A stretch of 21,009 nucleotides of DNA from Bacillota bacterium (GCA_030706015.1 JAUZPI010000075.1:1-21009), one strand, 5' to 3'; counted from the stretch's first letter, positions 1 to 7,268 are shown. Made by a program: numbers and translations. Notes: generated by a model from the sequence alone, not told the origin.

Positions 1-249
1 ACTTAAAACTCCTTTCAGATAATCCCTCTCCTTTTTTATTTCCTCTAACTCTCTTTGAAGTTGTCTCTCCCTTATTGTAGTTTTTTCTGGAATACAACCT
101 TCGACTTTTTCTATGTATTGCAAATTAAATCTAATACAAGGTAAGCCTTTTACAGGTACTATAATTCCATCTTCTCTATACTGGTCTATAGTTCTTTCTG
201 TCACTTGCCATCGTTCAGCTAAATCTTTCTTAGTTAACAATTTTTGCAT
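1..249 (-). CDS. Small HTH (excisionase/MerR-like) DNA-binding protein, C-terminus cut by window edge
   Basis: The visible 83 codons start at ATG 249 behind a good ribosome site (AAAGGAGAG, 8 nt upstream) and run off the left edge without a stop. The N-terminus, MQKLLTKKDLAERWQVTERT, reads as a winged or MerR-type helix-turn-helix of the kind found in excisionases and phage early regulators. A charged Lys/Glu/Arg-rich stretch follows (about residues 62-80) that could form a coiled coil for dimerisation. The start lies 20 nt inside the preceding HTH gene, so translation is probably coupled. Its place as the second gene of the leftward operon fits an excision or early-control role, but excisionase activity itself is inferred, not shown. 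Confidence 0.6.
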   Translation of the reverse strand, partial: MQKLLTKKDLAERWQVTERTIDQYREDGIIVPVKGLPCIRFNLQYIEKVEGCIPEKTTIRERQLQRELEEIKKERDYLKGVLS

Positions 250-463
250 CTTCAAAACTCTCCTTTATTTCAGGAAATACATCTTTTATGTCTGCCTTTA
301 AAGCTTTGCAAATTGCAATTGCTGTAGTCAGTTTTGGTATACTTTCGCCGTTTAATACAGCATAGAATTGAGTTCGACCTACTCCACTGTTATTTATTAT
401 TTCAGTTGTTGTAATGCCTTCTTTGTTTAATTTTTTAATAATTTCTTTTATCTTATTGTCCAA
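230..463 (-). CDS. Cro-like XRE-family HTH regulator
   Basis: This 77-residue protein has a single Cro/CI-type helix-turn-helix over roughly residues 15-60, with TTTEIINNSGVGRTQFYAVL as the two recognition helices. There is almost nothing else in it, as expected for a Cro-like switch protein. I chose TTG at 463 as start because AGGTGA lies 5 nt upstream. The longer GTG start at 472 would put the ribosome site directly against the start codon. It is the first gene of the leftward operon and sits under a promoter covered by operator-like palindromes, so it is probably regulated by the divergent repressor and may bind the same sites. The family assignment is firm; the Cro role is inferred from position. 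Confidence 0.7.
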   Translation of the reverse strand: MDNKIKEIIKKLNKEGITTTEIINNSGVGRTQFYAVLNGESIPKLTTAIAICKALKADIKDVFPEIKESFEDAKIVN

Positions 464-482
464 CTTCTTCACCTCTCTTCGT

Positions 483-494
483 TCGGCTAACCGA
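483..494. promoter_or_regulatory. Operator-like palindrome O1
   Basis: TCGGCTAACCGA is a TCGG-N4-CCGA dyad located just downstream of the expected transcription start (about 498) of the leftward promoter. It is the first of three sites with the same outer arms, each starting 31 bp after the previous one. Confidence 0.6.
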
Positions 495-504
495 CCATAG
501 TTTC

Positions 505-533
505 ATTATAGTTTCGGGTTGCCGAATAAACAA
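505..533 (-). promoter_or_regulatory. Leftward early promoter
   Basis: On the minus strand TTGTTT (533-528) and TATAAT (510-505) are separated by exactly 17 bp, a good sigma-A promoter for the two leftward HTH genes. Operator O2 fills the spacer, O1 lies just past the start point and O3 lies upstream of the -35 box, so binding at O1 or O2 should block RNA polymerase. Confidence 0.65.
514..525. promoter_or_regulatory. Operator-like palindrome O2
   Basis: TCGGGTTGCCGA, extendable to TTCGG-GTTG-CCGAA (513-526), is the most symmetrical of the three dyads. It lies between the -35 and -10 boxes of the leftward promoter. Confidence 0.65.
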
Positions 534-544
534 GTCGATTCTAT

Positions 545-556
545 TCGGTTAAACGA
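545..556. promoter_or_regulatory. Operator-like palindrome O3
   Basis: TCGGTTAAACGA keeps the TCGG and CGA arms with one mismatch in the dyad. It starts 31 bp after O2, as O2 does after O1, which puts all three sites on nearly the same helical face. Confidence 0.55.
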
Positions 557-626
557 CCACCATGTCGAATTATAACGCTATTTCTTTAATTTTCTGATAA
601 TTTCTTTAATTTGCTAATCAATTTGT

Positions 627-655
627 GTTTACTTTTCCGAATTAAATGTTATAAT
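627..655 (+). promoter_or_regulatory. Repressor/integrase promoter with half-operators
   Basis: GTTTAC (627-632) and a consensus TATAAT (650-655) are 17 bp apart. A CCGAATT half-site lies in the spacer (637-643) and another lies downstream of the start point (667-673). They share the CCGA arm of the three operators and are 30 bp apart, which suggests weaker autoregulation of the repressor gene. Confidence 0.6.
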
Positions 656-691
656 AGTTCTGTAGACCGAATTTTAAAGGAGAATTTTTTT

Positions 692-1111
692 ATGACACAT
701 ATAGGTGCTAAAATAAAAAAACTAAGAGAAGATATGAATTTAACTCTAAAGGATTTAGCTGAAAAATCGGGTGTTGGTAAAAGTACGATAAGCGAAATTG
801 AAACTGGTAAGGCTACAAATCCTAAAACAGCTACATTGCAAAAATTATCAAATGTACTTGGTGTAACTGTTAATGATCTGCTATCTACTGAAGAAAAGTT
901 AGATATTGCTATTGAATCTATGAGTAAAATTGCTTATATGGCTAAAGATGCATTAGACTATCACAACAATTGCATAGTTAAGGATGAAGAATCTCTGTAT
1001 TCCAACGATATAAATTCAATAGTTAATAACTTTAAGAACGAAACATTCAGTGCAGATGAACAAAATGAAATAATTAATTATATAAAGTTTGTTATATCTA
1101 AAAGGAAGTAG
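692..1111 (+). CDS. XRE-family HTH repressor-like protein of the mobile element
   Basis: The 139-residue product has a Cro/CI helix-turn-helix at about residues 5-62 (LTLKDLAEKSGVGKSTISEI is the DNA-binding part). A C-terminal half of about 75 residues is rich in charged residues and Asn, and I do not recognise it. It lacks the Ser/Lys protease domain of LexA/CI-type repressors, so RecA-driven self-cleavage is unlikely and release from repression must work another way. I chose ATG 692 because AAAGGAGA (676-683) lies 8 nt upstream; a longer frame from 611 would begin upstream of the promoter. The integrase gene begins 12 bp after its stop, so the two are probably cotranscribed. It is the best candidate for binding the three palindromes upstream. 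Confidence 0.75.
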   Translation: MTHIGAKIKKLREDMNLTLKDLAEKSGVGKSTISEIETGKATNPKTATLQKLSNVLGVTVNDLLSTEEKLDIAIESMSKIAYMAKDALDYHNNCIVKDEESLYSNDINSIVNNFKNETFSADEQNEIINYIKFVISKRK

Positions 1112-1123
1112 GAAGGTGAGTTT

Positions 1124-2200
1124 ATGCAATACAATATTACCTATAGGGAGAAAGATGGTGGCTGGCAATATATAATAAGCTATAAGGACAGCAATGGTAA
1201 ATGGAAACAAAAGAGTAAGCAAGGTTTTCCTCTTAATAGAAAAGGTAAACAGGAAGCTAAGGATGCAGCTCTTGTAGCATTGGATGAGATAAAAAACAAT
1301 TTAGAACTAAGAACATCAAACGAGTTTGGTGGAATTACATTTGGCGAATTTAGTAAGGCATATCTGGAGCATAGTAAACTCTATAATGAACTTAAAACAA
1401 TTCAATCAACTCAAACTACTTTAAGAAAATTTTCTTCACTTAATGATAAAGAACTCTCTACGATAACTACTATGGATATTCAACGAATAGTAGACGATAT
1501 GATAAAAGATGGTCTAAATCCCAATACTGTAAAGTATTATCTTAAGAAACTAACAATAATCTTTAATTCTGCTAAGAATAAATACAACATCATAAATACT
1601 ATACCGACTCATAATATAAAAATTAAATCTAAAGAAGTTGAAAAAAGAGCCTTAACAGAAGAAGAAATTGAAAAATTACTAATGATATTTAAAGATAGAA
1701 AATACTATTTATTAATTTATATTGCTGTGAACACAGGCATGAGGTTAGGCGAGATTTTGGGGTTAACTTGGAAAGATATTGACTTTAATAGATGTATAAT
1801 TAAGGTAAATAAACAATGGAAAAAACTAAAAGATGGTAAATACAACTTTGGTGAATTGAAGACTAAAAATTCGCATAGGGTAATTCCTATTTCAAAATCT
1901 ATTGCAGATGAAATAGCAAGCCACAAGAATGTTATTGGTATGGATAACAGAGTTTTTGATATTGTTTCTAAAGATAATTTTATAGTGGCACTTAATACAG
2001 AACTTAAGAAAAATGGTTTTGATATAACTATACATGAGTTAAGGCACACATATGCTACTAAGCTTGTTGCCAATGGGCTGGATTTTAAAACAGTAGCAAA
2101 CATATTAGGGCATACAGTTCAACAAACAATAAAAACTTATTCTCATGTCAACAGTGACATGTTTACTAAAGCTCAAAATTTAATAGAAAAAATTTTTTGA
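1124..2200 (+). CDS. int: Tyrosine site-specific recombinase (phage-type integrase)
   Basis: This 358-residue protein has the three-part layout of phage/Tn916-type integrases. An N-terminal arm-binding domain (about 1-65, with paired Tyr/Trp strands) is followed by a SAM-like core-binding domain (about 70-165) and a catalytic domain (about 172-358). All catalytic residues are visible: Arg207 in NTGMRLGE, Lys248 in KTKNSHR, His304 and Arg307 in HELRHTY, His330 in LGH and the nucleophile Tyr339 in KTYSHV. It should integrate and, with an excision factor, excise the element by strand exchange at att sites. The start ATG has AAGGTGAG 5 nt upstream. The frame is intact, so the enzyme is probably active. 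Confidence 0.95.
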   Translation: MQYNITYREKDGGWQYIISYKDSNGKWKQKSKQGFPLNRKGKQEAKDAALVALDEIKNNLELRTSNEFGGITFGEFSKAYLEHSKLYNELKTIQSTQTTLRKFSSLNDKELSTITTMDIQRIVDDMIKDGLNPNTVKYYLKKLTIIFNSAKNKYNIINTIPTHNIKIKSKEVEKRALTEEEIEKLLMIFKDRKYYLLIYIAVNTGMRLGEILGLTWKDIDFNRCIIKVNKQWKKLKDGKYNFGELKTKNSHRVIPISKSIADEIASHKNVIGMDNRVFDIVSKDNFIVALNTELKKNGFDITIHELRHTYATKLVANGLDFKTVANILGHTVQQTIKTYSHVNSDMFTKAQNLIEKIF

Positions 2201-2213
2201 CGGATTTTTGACG
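2194..2213. repeat. Direct repeat TTTTTGACG x2 at the integrase 3' end
   Basis: The 9-bp word TTTTTGACG occurs at 2194-2202, overlapping the integrase stop codon, and again at 2205-2213, an 11-bp period. Short phased repeats next to an integrase gene are typical of arm-type binding sites near an attachment core, so this may mark the edge of att. The core itself cannot be defined without the other element end. Confidence 0.35.
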
Positions 2214-2316
2214 ATTTTTTATAAAGCCCTTATATTTCAAGGCTTCCTAGGCATATATAGTCTTACAATTTAGTAAGAATCAACAATAGCAAGTATATAT
2301 TTTTCTTATATAACAA

Positions 2317-2350
2317 GAAAAGCCACTATGAATAATCATAATGACTTTTC
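2317..2350. terminator. Hairpin between convergent int and small unknown gene
   Basis: GAAAAG (2317-2322) pairs with CTTTTC (2345-2350), and an inner TATGA/TCATA helix closes an ATAA loop, with two mismatched positions between. It lies between two convergent genes and could terminate both, but the following T-tracts are interrupted. Confidence 0.45.
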
Positions 2351-2383
2351 CTTATAAGTACTTTACTTTTAACAATATTCATT

Positions 2384-2596
2384 CTATAACTTTCTATAAA
2401 TTATATGAGTCTCGTCTTCATCTGCCACTTCAGCGCCAGTAAATACCCCACTCTCCACTTCCTTCTTAAATAATACTCCATCCATGGTATGCTGACTTGC
2501 TGGAAAATCATCTGCAACTACATCTCTATATTGAAATGGCTGTCCCTTTGCTAATTTGCTAAACTTTTCTTTATCTATATGACTTTTGTACTGCAT
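2384..2596 (-). CDS. Small hypothetical protein (70 aa)
   Basis: I do not recognise this protein. It is acidic to neutral, without Cys, signal peptide or membrane segment, and has a GAEVADEDETHIIYRKL-type C-terminus. GGGAGGT lies 5 nt before the ATG, which is strong evidence of real translation. It stands alone, converges on the integrase, and is probably the first chromosomal gene outside the mobile element. A passenger gene of the element is the alternative. Confidence 0.6.
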   Translation of the reverse strand: MQYKSHIDKEKFSKLAKGQPFQYRDVVADDFPASQHTMDGVLFKKEVESGVFTGAEVADEDETHIIYRKL

Positions 2597-2737
2597 ATTT
2601 ACCTCCCAAATTATTAATCTCCAGAATTTTTTGAGCCTACTGATATTAGGATAACCAGGATATACTAATCTATTCTATTAAAGTTGCTTAAAAACTAAAT
2701 GTTAATTACTTTCGTACCATTTTATGTAAAACAACTG

Positions 2738-2766
2738 TGATTTTTAATCCTCTTCTATGCTATAAT
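2738..2766 (+). promoter_or_regulatory. Promoter of the lipoprotein gene
   Basis: A consensus TATAAT at 2761-2766 is preceded by TG at the extended -10 position (TGCTATAAT). A weak -35 (TGATTT, 2738-2743) lies 17 bp upstream. Transcription should start near 2773, leaving a leader of about 70 nt before GTG 2842. Confidence 0.55.
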
Positions 2767-2841
2767 GTAATCATATAGAAAAAACTCTCATAAAATTATT
2801 AACCATTTCAAAGATTACTAAAATATCTAGGGGGTATAATT

Positions 2842-3408
2842 GTGAAGAAAAAAACATTTAAAGCTTTATGCTGTGTTCTATCACTATCACTTTTAATAGG
2901 GGTTTTTACTGGATGTTCTCAAAGCATTAGTAATACGGACAAGCAATCACAAGTTACTAAGCTAAGTAAAACCGTAAAATCAAAAGATAATGTTTGTCAA
3001 ATTAATATACCAGATTCTTGGTCTGAGGATAAAACTTTAAATTCAGAGGCTGTACTCCAGGTAGCTAATAAATCCGAAGAAAAATATTTAATTGTTATTG
3101 AAGAAAATAAAAGCGATTTTTCAAATTCGGCAAATTTAGATGATTACTATAGTATAGTATCTAAACACCTTACAAGTTCAATAACTAATGCAAATGCAGG
3201 CACTGCTAAAGACATAACCATCAATGGTAAAAAGGCGAAGCAATTTGAAATTTCAGGTGAAGTTCAAAAAATAAAGGCTTCCTATATCATCACTTTAGTA
3301 GAAACTGACAAGCATCTTTATCAGGTTATTTCCTGGTCTTTAACAAGTAAGTTTGATCAAAACAAGAAAGATTTAAATGATGTTATAAATACCTTTAAGG
3401 AACTATAA
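2842..3408 (+). CDS. Secreted lipoprotein with PsbP/DUF1795-like domain
   Basis: The 188-residue product begins with a lipoprotein signal peptide: a Lys-rich start, a hydrophobic stretch (about 8-22) and the lipobox FTGC with Cys25. After processing it should be lipid-anchored on the outer face of the membrane. The mature part, about residues 50-188, alternates strands and helices: a QINIPDSW opening, then IVIEENKS, then a closing VINTFKEL helix. This resembles PsbP-like/DUF1795 domains of Gram-positive lipoproteins, a family usually without enzymatic activity. The start is GTG behind a G-rich ribosome site (AGGGGG, about 6 nt). It is a single-gene unit ended by a strong terminator. Function unknown. 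Confidence 0.75.
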   Translation: MKKKTFKALCCVLSLSLLIGVFTGCSQSISNTDKQSQVTKLSKTVKSKDNVCQINIPDSWSEDKTLNSEAVLQVANKSEEKYLIVIEENKSDFSNSANLDDYYSIVSKHLTSSITNANAGTAKDITINGKKAKQFEISGEVQKIKASYIITLVETDKHLYQVISWSLTSKFDQNKKDLNDVINTFKEL

Positions 3409-3417
3409 AGATACGGA

Positions 3418-3454
3418 AAGAACTCCCTATCCACATTGGTAGGGAGTTCTTTTA
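3418..3454. terminator. Bidirectional terminator, 12-bp perfect stem
   Basis: AAGAACTCCCTA (3418-3429) pairs perfectly with TAGGGAGTTCTT (3440-3451) around a 10-nt loop, with T-tracts on both strands. It serves the lipoprotein gene from the left and the leftward envelope operon from the right. Confidence 0.9.
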
Positions 3455-3458
3455 TTCA

Positions 3459-4556
3459 CTAATAATGCACTCTTATTAGCCAAAATTTAATATTCTTATC
3501 ACTCCACCCAAGATCCCATGGCACATTATTCCTATCTGTATTGTGACAGGTTACTAAAGAGTATCCTCTAGAATCTGCTGCTGTCACTAAAGAAACATGG
3601 GTTATCCTACTGTTCTTTTCATAAGCTACAAAATCACCGGGTAAAAGCTTATAGGATGCCTTATATACTTTGTCATAATTTCCATAGGCTATTACAGATG
3701 CTCTTCCGCTGCTTACCATATACTCTTTAAAACTTCCTGCATTTAACCAAGCAGCTGTTCCAGCAGTACCCTCATAATTCCAAACAGAATTTTTTCTAAA
3801 CTTTCCTCCTTCAAACAATGATTGTGAAGCAAAATTGGCACAATCTCCCCCAAGTGGGTTAAAATCACCATATTTTTTATTGTACTTAAATCCATAGTGC
3901 TCTTCACTGGCAGCTCCACAATATTTTTCAGCATATTCCACAACCTTTTTTCGTCTTTGATTTATAGCAGATAAATCTCTTGAACCTTGAGCTAATATAT
4001 ATTGTCTTATGGAATCTGTCTTTATGTCATCTAAATTTAAAGAATCTGCAAATGGATCTCTATACCATTCCTTGGTTATTACCCATATCCCTTCTTTATT
4101 TTGAAGCTGTAATATATGATCTGTGCCGATTCGCGAGCTATTTTCTACGTCTGGTTTATCCTTGTATACATATTTATATTCTGTAGAACATAACAAATTT
4201 ATAGTGTATCTATCACCACTGCCTGTAACTCTTTTTATAACAACTTTAGGCGTAATATCTATAAATTTTGCTCCTTGCTTCTCTTCCCAATTATGAATGT
4301 ATTTTATCTTTTTAACCTCATATTCATAAGCCCAGATTCCATATTGGGTACCTGTATCATAGATGTCATCTAATAATTCTACATCATTATCTAATATTGC
4401 TTTATTTCTATTACTAAAAATTTGATTAACAGCATTTACAGCCTCTTCCTTAGAATCAAAATTCTCAGCAAATACACTGATGGGCTCACAAAGTAATGTT
4501 ATAAAAATAAAACTAAAGAAAATTATTTTTATCTTATTAGTTATACAAAGTTTCAT
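3459..4556 (-). CDS. Secreted protein with C-terminal amidase_6-type (papain-like) domain
   Basis: This 365-residue protein has an N-terminal signal peptide (hydrophobic 9-28, likely cut after VFA near residue 30). A region of about 170 residues follows that is typical of secreted stalk domains. The C-terminal 'putative amidase' domain spans about 200-365. Its signature is visible: GGDCANFASQ with the presumed nucleophile Cys239, LLPGDFVAY, and THVSLV with His320. HNTDRNN (338-344) follows near the end. By family knowledge this is a CHAP/NlpC-like fold suggesting an amide-bond hydrolase of the cell wall; the substrate is unproven. The ATG has AAAGGAGT about 9 nt upstream. It is the last gene of the leftward operon, 28 bp after the M15 gene, and ends at a strong terminator. 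Confidence 0.8.
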   Translation of the reverse strand: MKLCITNKIKIIFFSFIFITLLCEPISVFAENFDSKEEAVNAVNQIFSNRNKAILDNDVELLDDIYDTGTQYGIWAYEYEVKKIKYIHNWEEKQGAKFIDITPKVVIKRVTGSGDRYTINLLCSTEYKYVYKDKPDVENSSRIGTDHILQLQNKEGIWVITKEWYRDPFADSLNLDDIKTDSIRQYILAQGSRDLSAINQRRKKVVEYAEKYCGAASEEHYGFKYNKKYGDFNPLGGDCANFASQSLFEGGKFRKNSVWNYEGTAGTAAWLNAGSFKEYMVSSGRASVIAYGNYDKVYKASYKLLPGDFVAYEKNSRITHVSLVTAADSRGYSLVTCHNTDRNNVPWDLGWSDKNIKFWLIRVHY

Positions 4557-4584
4557 AATATTTTACTCCTTTGTTATCATCAGC

Positions 4585-5502
4585 TTATTTTAAAGCTTCA
4601 TTTATTTTACTAATATATCCCTTTACGGCATCCTCGTTGCTTCCAACACCGTCATACCATTCACCAGTACTTTTATGACTAAAATATCTTGCTTTTAAGA
4701 TGATTTCAGGTCTATATTCATAGTGCAAAATATCGAAATGATTCCATTTACCTCCCCAAACAAAATTGTTTTTTTCAAATATATCAACAATCTCCTTTGG
4801 ATAAGATACTAATCTTTCTTCACCTTGCTGTGGTGTAGCCCATTGCCAATAATCCCTATTATCCCTTGCAAGATCAATGGCTATGGCATAACCATGCGGA
4901 CTCAATTGATTTGTACCACTTATTAATCTGTAGTTATAAGTACCGCTGCAGGGAAATACATTTCTTCTAATATCAGGTCTTGAGGCTGAAAGACTGGTAA
5001 GCTCCTTCATTACATTCTGCAAAGCTTGTGCTGCACCATTATTTTTATTAAATAGACAGTTACTATAGCCTACCCTGACATTTTTAAGATTCTGCTCAAT
5101 TTGCTGCCTTGACTGTCCATAGACTTCGCTTAATAAAGCATAATTTCTAAATCGGCCAGGGTCAAAATTTTTATCCATCAATTTTTTTGTAAAAACTAAT
5201 GGATAGATTTGTTCCAGCGTATCCTGTAAATCAGGACTTGCTAATTTCTGTTGAAAGCTTTTTTCTTTTTTATCATCATATAAAATTTTCTTACCTGATT
5301 TCATAATTATATATACATATCCGCTGTTATCACGCTGAACGCCAGCAACATATTCCGGGTAACCCATCATTAAACATAAAATGTCCTGTTTCATATTTGT
5401 ATTATATGTATTAGTATCTTCGAGTTTAGTTGAAGCCTTTGCGCTGGGACTTATATTTATGAACAAGCAAAATGTAATTATATATATTATTACTCTTTTC
5501 AC
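4585..5502 (-). CDS. Secreted M15-family (VanY-like) peptidoglycan peptidase
   Basis: This 305-residue protein has a signal peptide (hydrophobic 4-18, likely cut after AKA at residue 23). The C-terminal half is a D-Ala-D-Ala carboxypeptidase/endopeptidase-type zinc domain. Visible M15 motifs are SPHGYAIAIDL, giving zinc ligands His203 and Asp210, and WGGKWNHFDILHYEYRPE, giving His260 as third ligand. The N-terminal half (24-140) is unfamiliar and is predicted only to be exported. Start is GTG 5502, overlapping the TGA of the upstream gene in the four bases GTGA, so translation is coupled. The enzyme should trim peptidoglycan stem peptides or cross-links outside the membrane. Whether it is a D,D-carboxypeptidase or an L,D-type endopeptidase cannot be told. 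Confidence 0.85.
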   Translation of the reverse strand: MKRVIIYIITFCLFINISPSAKASTKLEDTNTYNTNMKQDILCLMMGYPEYVAGVQRDNSGYVYIIMKSGKKILYDDKKEKSFQQKLASPDLQDTLEQIYPLVFTKKLMDKNFDPGRFRNYALLSEVYGQSRQQIEQNLKNVRVGYSNCLFNKNNGAAQALQNVMKELTSLSASRPDIRRNVFPCSGTYNYRLISGTNQLSPHGYAIAIDLARDNRDYWQWATPQQGEERLVSYPKEIVDIFEKNNFVWGGKWNHFDILHYEYRPEIILKARYFSHKSTGEWYDGVGSNEDAVKGYISKINEALK

Positions 5503-6590
5503 TGCTGCATCACTCCTTTTTTAGCTCTATATTCAGCCAGTAGTAAATCTACCATTCTTCCATAGCTTTTTATTCCTTCTTTTTGACCATTAGCCTTTAA
5601 ATAATTATTATTTATTTTACTTGAGATTCTTTCAATCTTGCCCTCATATTTAGACCAAAACTCTCTGTTATACATCAAATCTCTTCTCACACCTTCAGAG
5701 TACTTGCTGCTTAATTCTCTACAAGCCTTAATATCATCTTTGGCTAAAGCATTCATAGAGTGGATAAGTGCAAGCATTATACCTGAATATTGAAAATCCA
5801 AATCTGGATGCATGGAACAACATAAATAAGCTATATAATTAGCTTCATCCTCCCTAGCAAAACCTCTTTGATGTGCCATTTCATGAGCTGCTGTAACTGG
5901 AAGCATAAAATCTACATTATTTATATTCACGTTGGCCTCACCTGTATATGGCATATAAATTCCTGTAATCCCTGTATAAGTCATCTTTTCAGATAATAGT
6001 ATGGGTTTTGGTGAACCATAGTTTCCACTAAGCACTGAAAAAATTCGTGAAGCTTTTTCATACCCTTTTTTTTCACGGTAAAAAATATTAGTATAGTCTC
6101 CCTTCATTATTACAATTCCTTTAGAATTCTCCCGTAAACTTCCTCTTATAGCATTGGCTTTACTAATTAGATTATCACATAATATATAAAGCTCTCGTGA
6201 TGAAGACTTTTCTATTTTTAATCCTGCAATTTTATCAAAAGGAAGTCTATCATAGTTAAATCCCCATAAAAACATAAAAAAAATGTATAATATAGCTGCA
6301 TAAGAAATAATATTCAATGCTGCATTTAAAGAACCACCTTTTTTAATGCTAATAATGAACATAATAACTAATAACACTAAAATAAAGAGCAGTATCACTA
6401 ATAAGAACTCACCTACAGAAATACTAAAAATACCAGTAATTGAACTTAAAGCTTCTATCATGGATTTATTTATACCATTGGAATAATAGCGTTCAACTAA
6501 AGCAGGACTATGCTTTAGTAACAAATTAATAAAAAAGGTTATTGGAACTATTAATATTATAATGCATCTTATTTTTAGTTTATTAAACAA
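5499..6590 (-). CDS. DUF3810-type membrane protein with HExxH zinc-protease motif
   Basis: I start this 363-residue protein at TTG 6590 because a perfect AGGAGG (6603-6598) lies 7 nt upstream; the longer ATG at 6617 has no ribosome site. Three membrane segments lie at about 8-25, 59-82 and 91-111, followed by a soluble domain of about 250 residues. That domain contains HEMAHQRGF (His236, Glu237, His240) and a downstream acidic REDEAN segment that could supply the third zinc ligand. This matches my knowledge of DUF3810 proteins, which look like membrane-bound metallopeptidases but whose substrate is unknown. It is the first gene of the envelope operon and overlaps the M15 gene by 4 bp, so all three products probably act together outside the membrane. 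Confidence 0.8.
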   Translation of the reverse strand: MFNKLKIRCIIILIVPITFFINLLLKHSPALVERYYSNGINKSMIEALSSITGIFSISVGEFLLVILLFILVLLVIMFIISIKKGGSLNAALNIISYAAILYIFFMFLWGFNYDRLPFDKIAGLKIEKSSSRELYILCDNLISKANAIRGSLRENSKGIVIMKGDYTNIFYREKKGYEKASRIFSVLSGNYGSPKPILLSEKMTYTGITGIYMPYTGEANVNINNVDFMLPVTAAHEMAHQRGFAREDEANYIAYLCCSMHPDLDFQYSGIMLALIHSMNALAKDDIKACRELSSKYSEGVRRDLMYNREFWSKYEGKIERISSKINNNYLKANGQKEGIKSYGRMVDLLLAEYRAKKGVMQQ

Positions 6591-6637
6591 AGAAAATCCT
6601 CCTATTACTTCTAGCATTTTTTATTTTTTCTCACAAA

Positions 6638-6653
6638 TTGCTTAGTTATGCAA
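6638..6653. promoter_or_regulatory. Dyad TTGC-N8-GCAA between divergent genes
   Basis: TTGCTTAGTTATGCAA has 12 of 16 positions in dyad symmetry (TTGCnTAnnTAnGCAA). It lies about 50 bp upstream of the envelope operon start, in the 145-bp divergent region, and could be an operator. I could not place convincing -35/-10 boxes for either gene. Confidence 0.3.
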
Positions 6654-6735
6654 AGAATCAATAGGTAAATCTATGTATAAAAAATATGAAATAACGCAAA
6701 TTGTTATTAGCCCAAAGGAAAGGATGTTGTGAAAA

Positions 6736-7053
6736 ATGAAAATAGATAATTCTTTAACATGTCCAAAATGCAGCAGCAAGTGTTTCCAGATGAAACGTGA
6801 AGCTACTTATCAATATACCTATGAATTAAATTGTCCTGATCAGGAAGAAAAATCCTGGTTAGATAAAAAAGAATCACTCCCATACCTATTTGATAATAGA
6901 GAGCAGCTTAGTGAAAAAGAATATTTGCTTTGTAAAGAATGTGGTTCTTGTTATCCTTGTTACGTAGATAAGGATAATAATCAGCTTAAAATGACAATAT
7001 TGCAAAAGGCATATCGTACTAATTTCCATGAAAAACCTGAATTCTTTGGTTAG
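6736..7053 (+). CDS. Small Cys-rich (zinc-ribbon-like) protein
   Basis: The 105-residue product has no signal peptide. Its N-terminal cluster is CPKCSSKC (Cys9, 12, 16) and its second cluster is CKECGSCYPC toward the C-terminus, an arrangement that could bind one or two zinc ions. The region between is acidic and aromatic. I do not recognise the family; a cytosolic zinc-binding accessory protein is plausible. A stop codon at 6730 just upstream fixes ATG 6736 as the first possible ATG, with AAAGG (6719-6723) rather far away at 12 nt. It is a single-gene unit followed by its own hairpin. Confidence 0.65.
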   Translation: MKIDNSLTCPKCSSKCFQMKREATYQYTYELNCPDQEEKSWLDKKESLPYLFDNREQLSEKEYLLCKECGSCYPCYVDKDNNQLKMTILQKAYRTNFHEKPEFFG

Positions 7054-7067
7054 TTTACCTTTACTAC

Positions 7068-7114
7068 AAAAGTATCCTTATGAAAGACATTAACAACTAT
7101 ATAAGGGTACTTTT
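7068..7114 (+). terminator. Terminator-like hairpin after the Cys-rich gene
   Basis: AAAAGTATCCTTAT (7068-7081) pairs with ATAAGGGTACTTTT (7101-7114) over 14 bp with one G-T pair and a 19-nt loop. The T-tract is part of the stem end and short, so termination may be imperfect. Confidence 0.65.
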
Positions 7115-7161
7115 CGCATTAAATATGTAATATTATTTACGTAAATTAATTAACATAGCTG

Positions 7162-7190
7162 TTGCATTTATAAAATAAATACTGTAAAAT
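7162..7190 (+). promoter_or_regulatory. Candidate pullulanase promoter
   Basis: TTGCAT (7162-7167) and TAAAAT (7185-7190) are 17 bp apart, with TG directly before the -10 box. The resulting leader would be about 125 nt, and the cre-like site would lie about 80 nt into it. Confidence 0.4.
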
Positions 7191-7268
7191 GTAACTATAT
7201 TGTTAAGTATTAATATTTGTGTAACATTCTAAATTAACTAGTACTAATGTACAAGTTATTTTTTTTAC

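Larger units (their letters stand above)
1..2200. mobile_element. Integration/immunity end of a prophage or phage-like island (partial)
   Basis: Four genes form the usual control end of a temperate element: two short HTH genes leftward (an early-operon layout), a divergent HTH repressor-type gene rightward, and a tyrosine integrase directly behind it. The intergenic region holds face-to-face promoters and three operator-like palindromes. The genes after position 2384 look like ordinary chromosome, so the element probably ends between 2200 and about 2380 and extends leftward beyond the window. No structural phage genes or conjugation genes are visible, so phage, satellite and integrative element cannot be told apart here. 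Confidence 0.65.

Noticed and set aside
611..691. N-terminal extension of the repressor gene to ATG 611
   Set aside because: That start lies upstream of the TATAAT box at 650-655 and has no ribosome site, whereas ATG 692 has AAAGGAGA at 8 nt.
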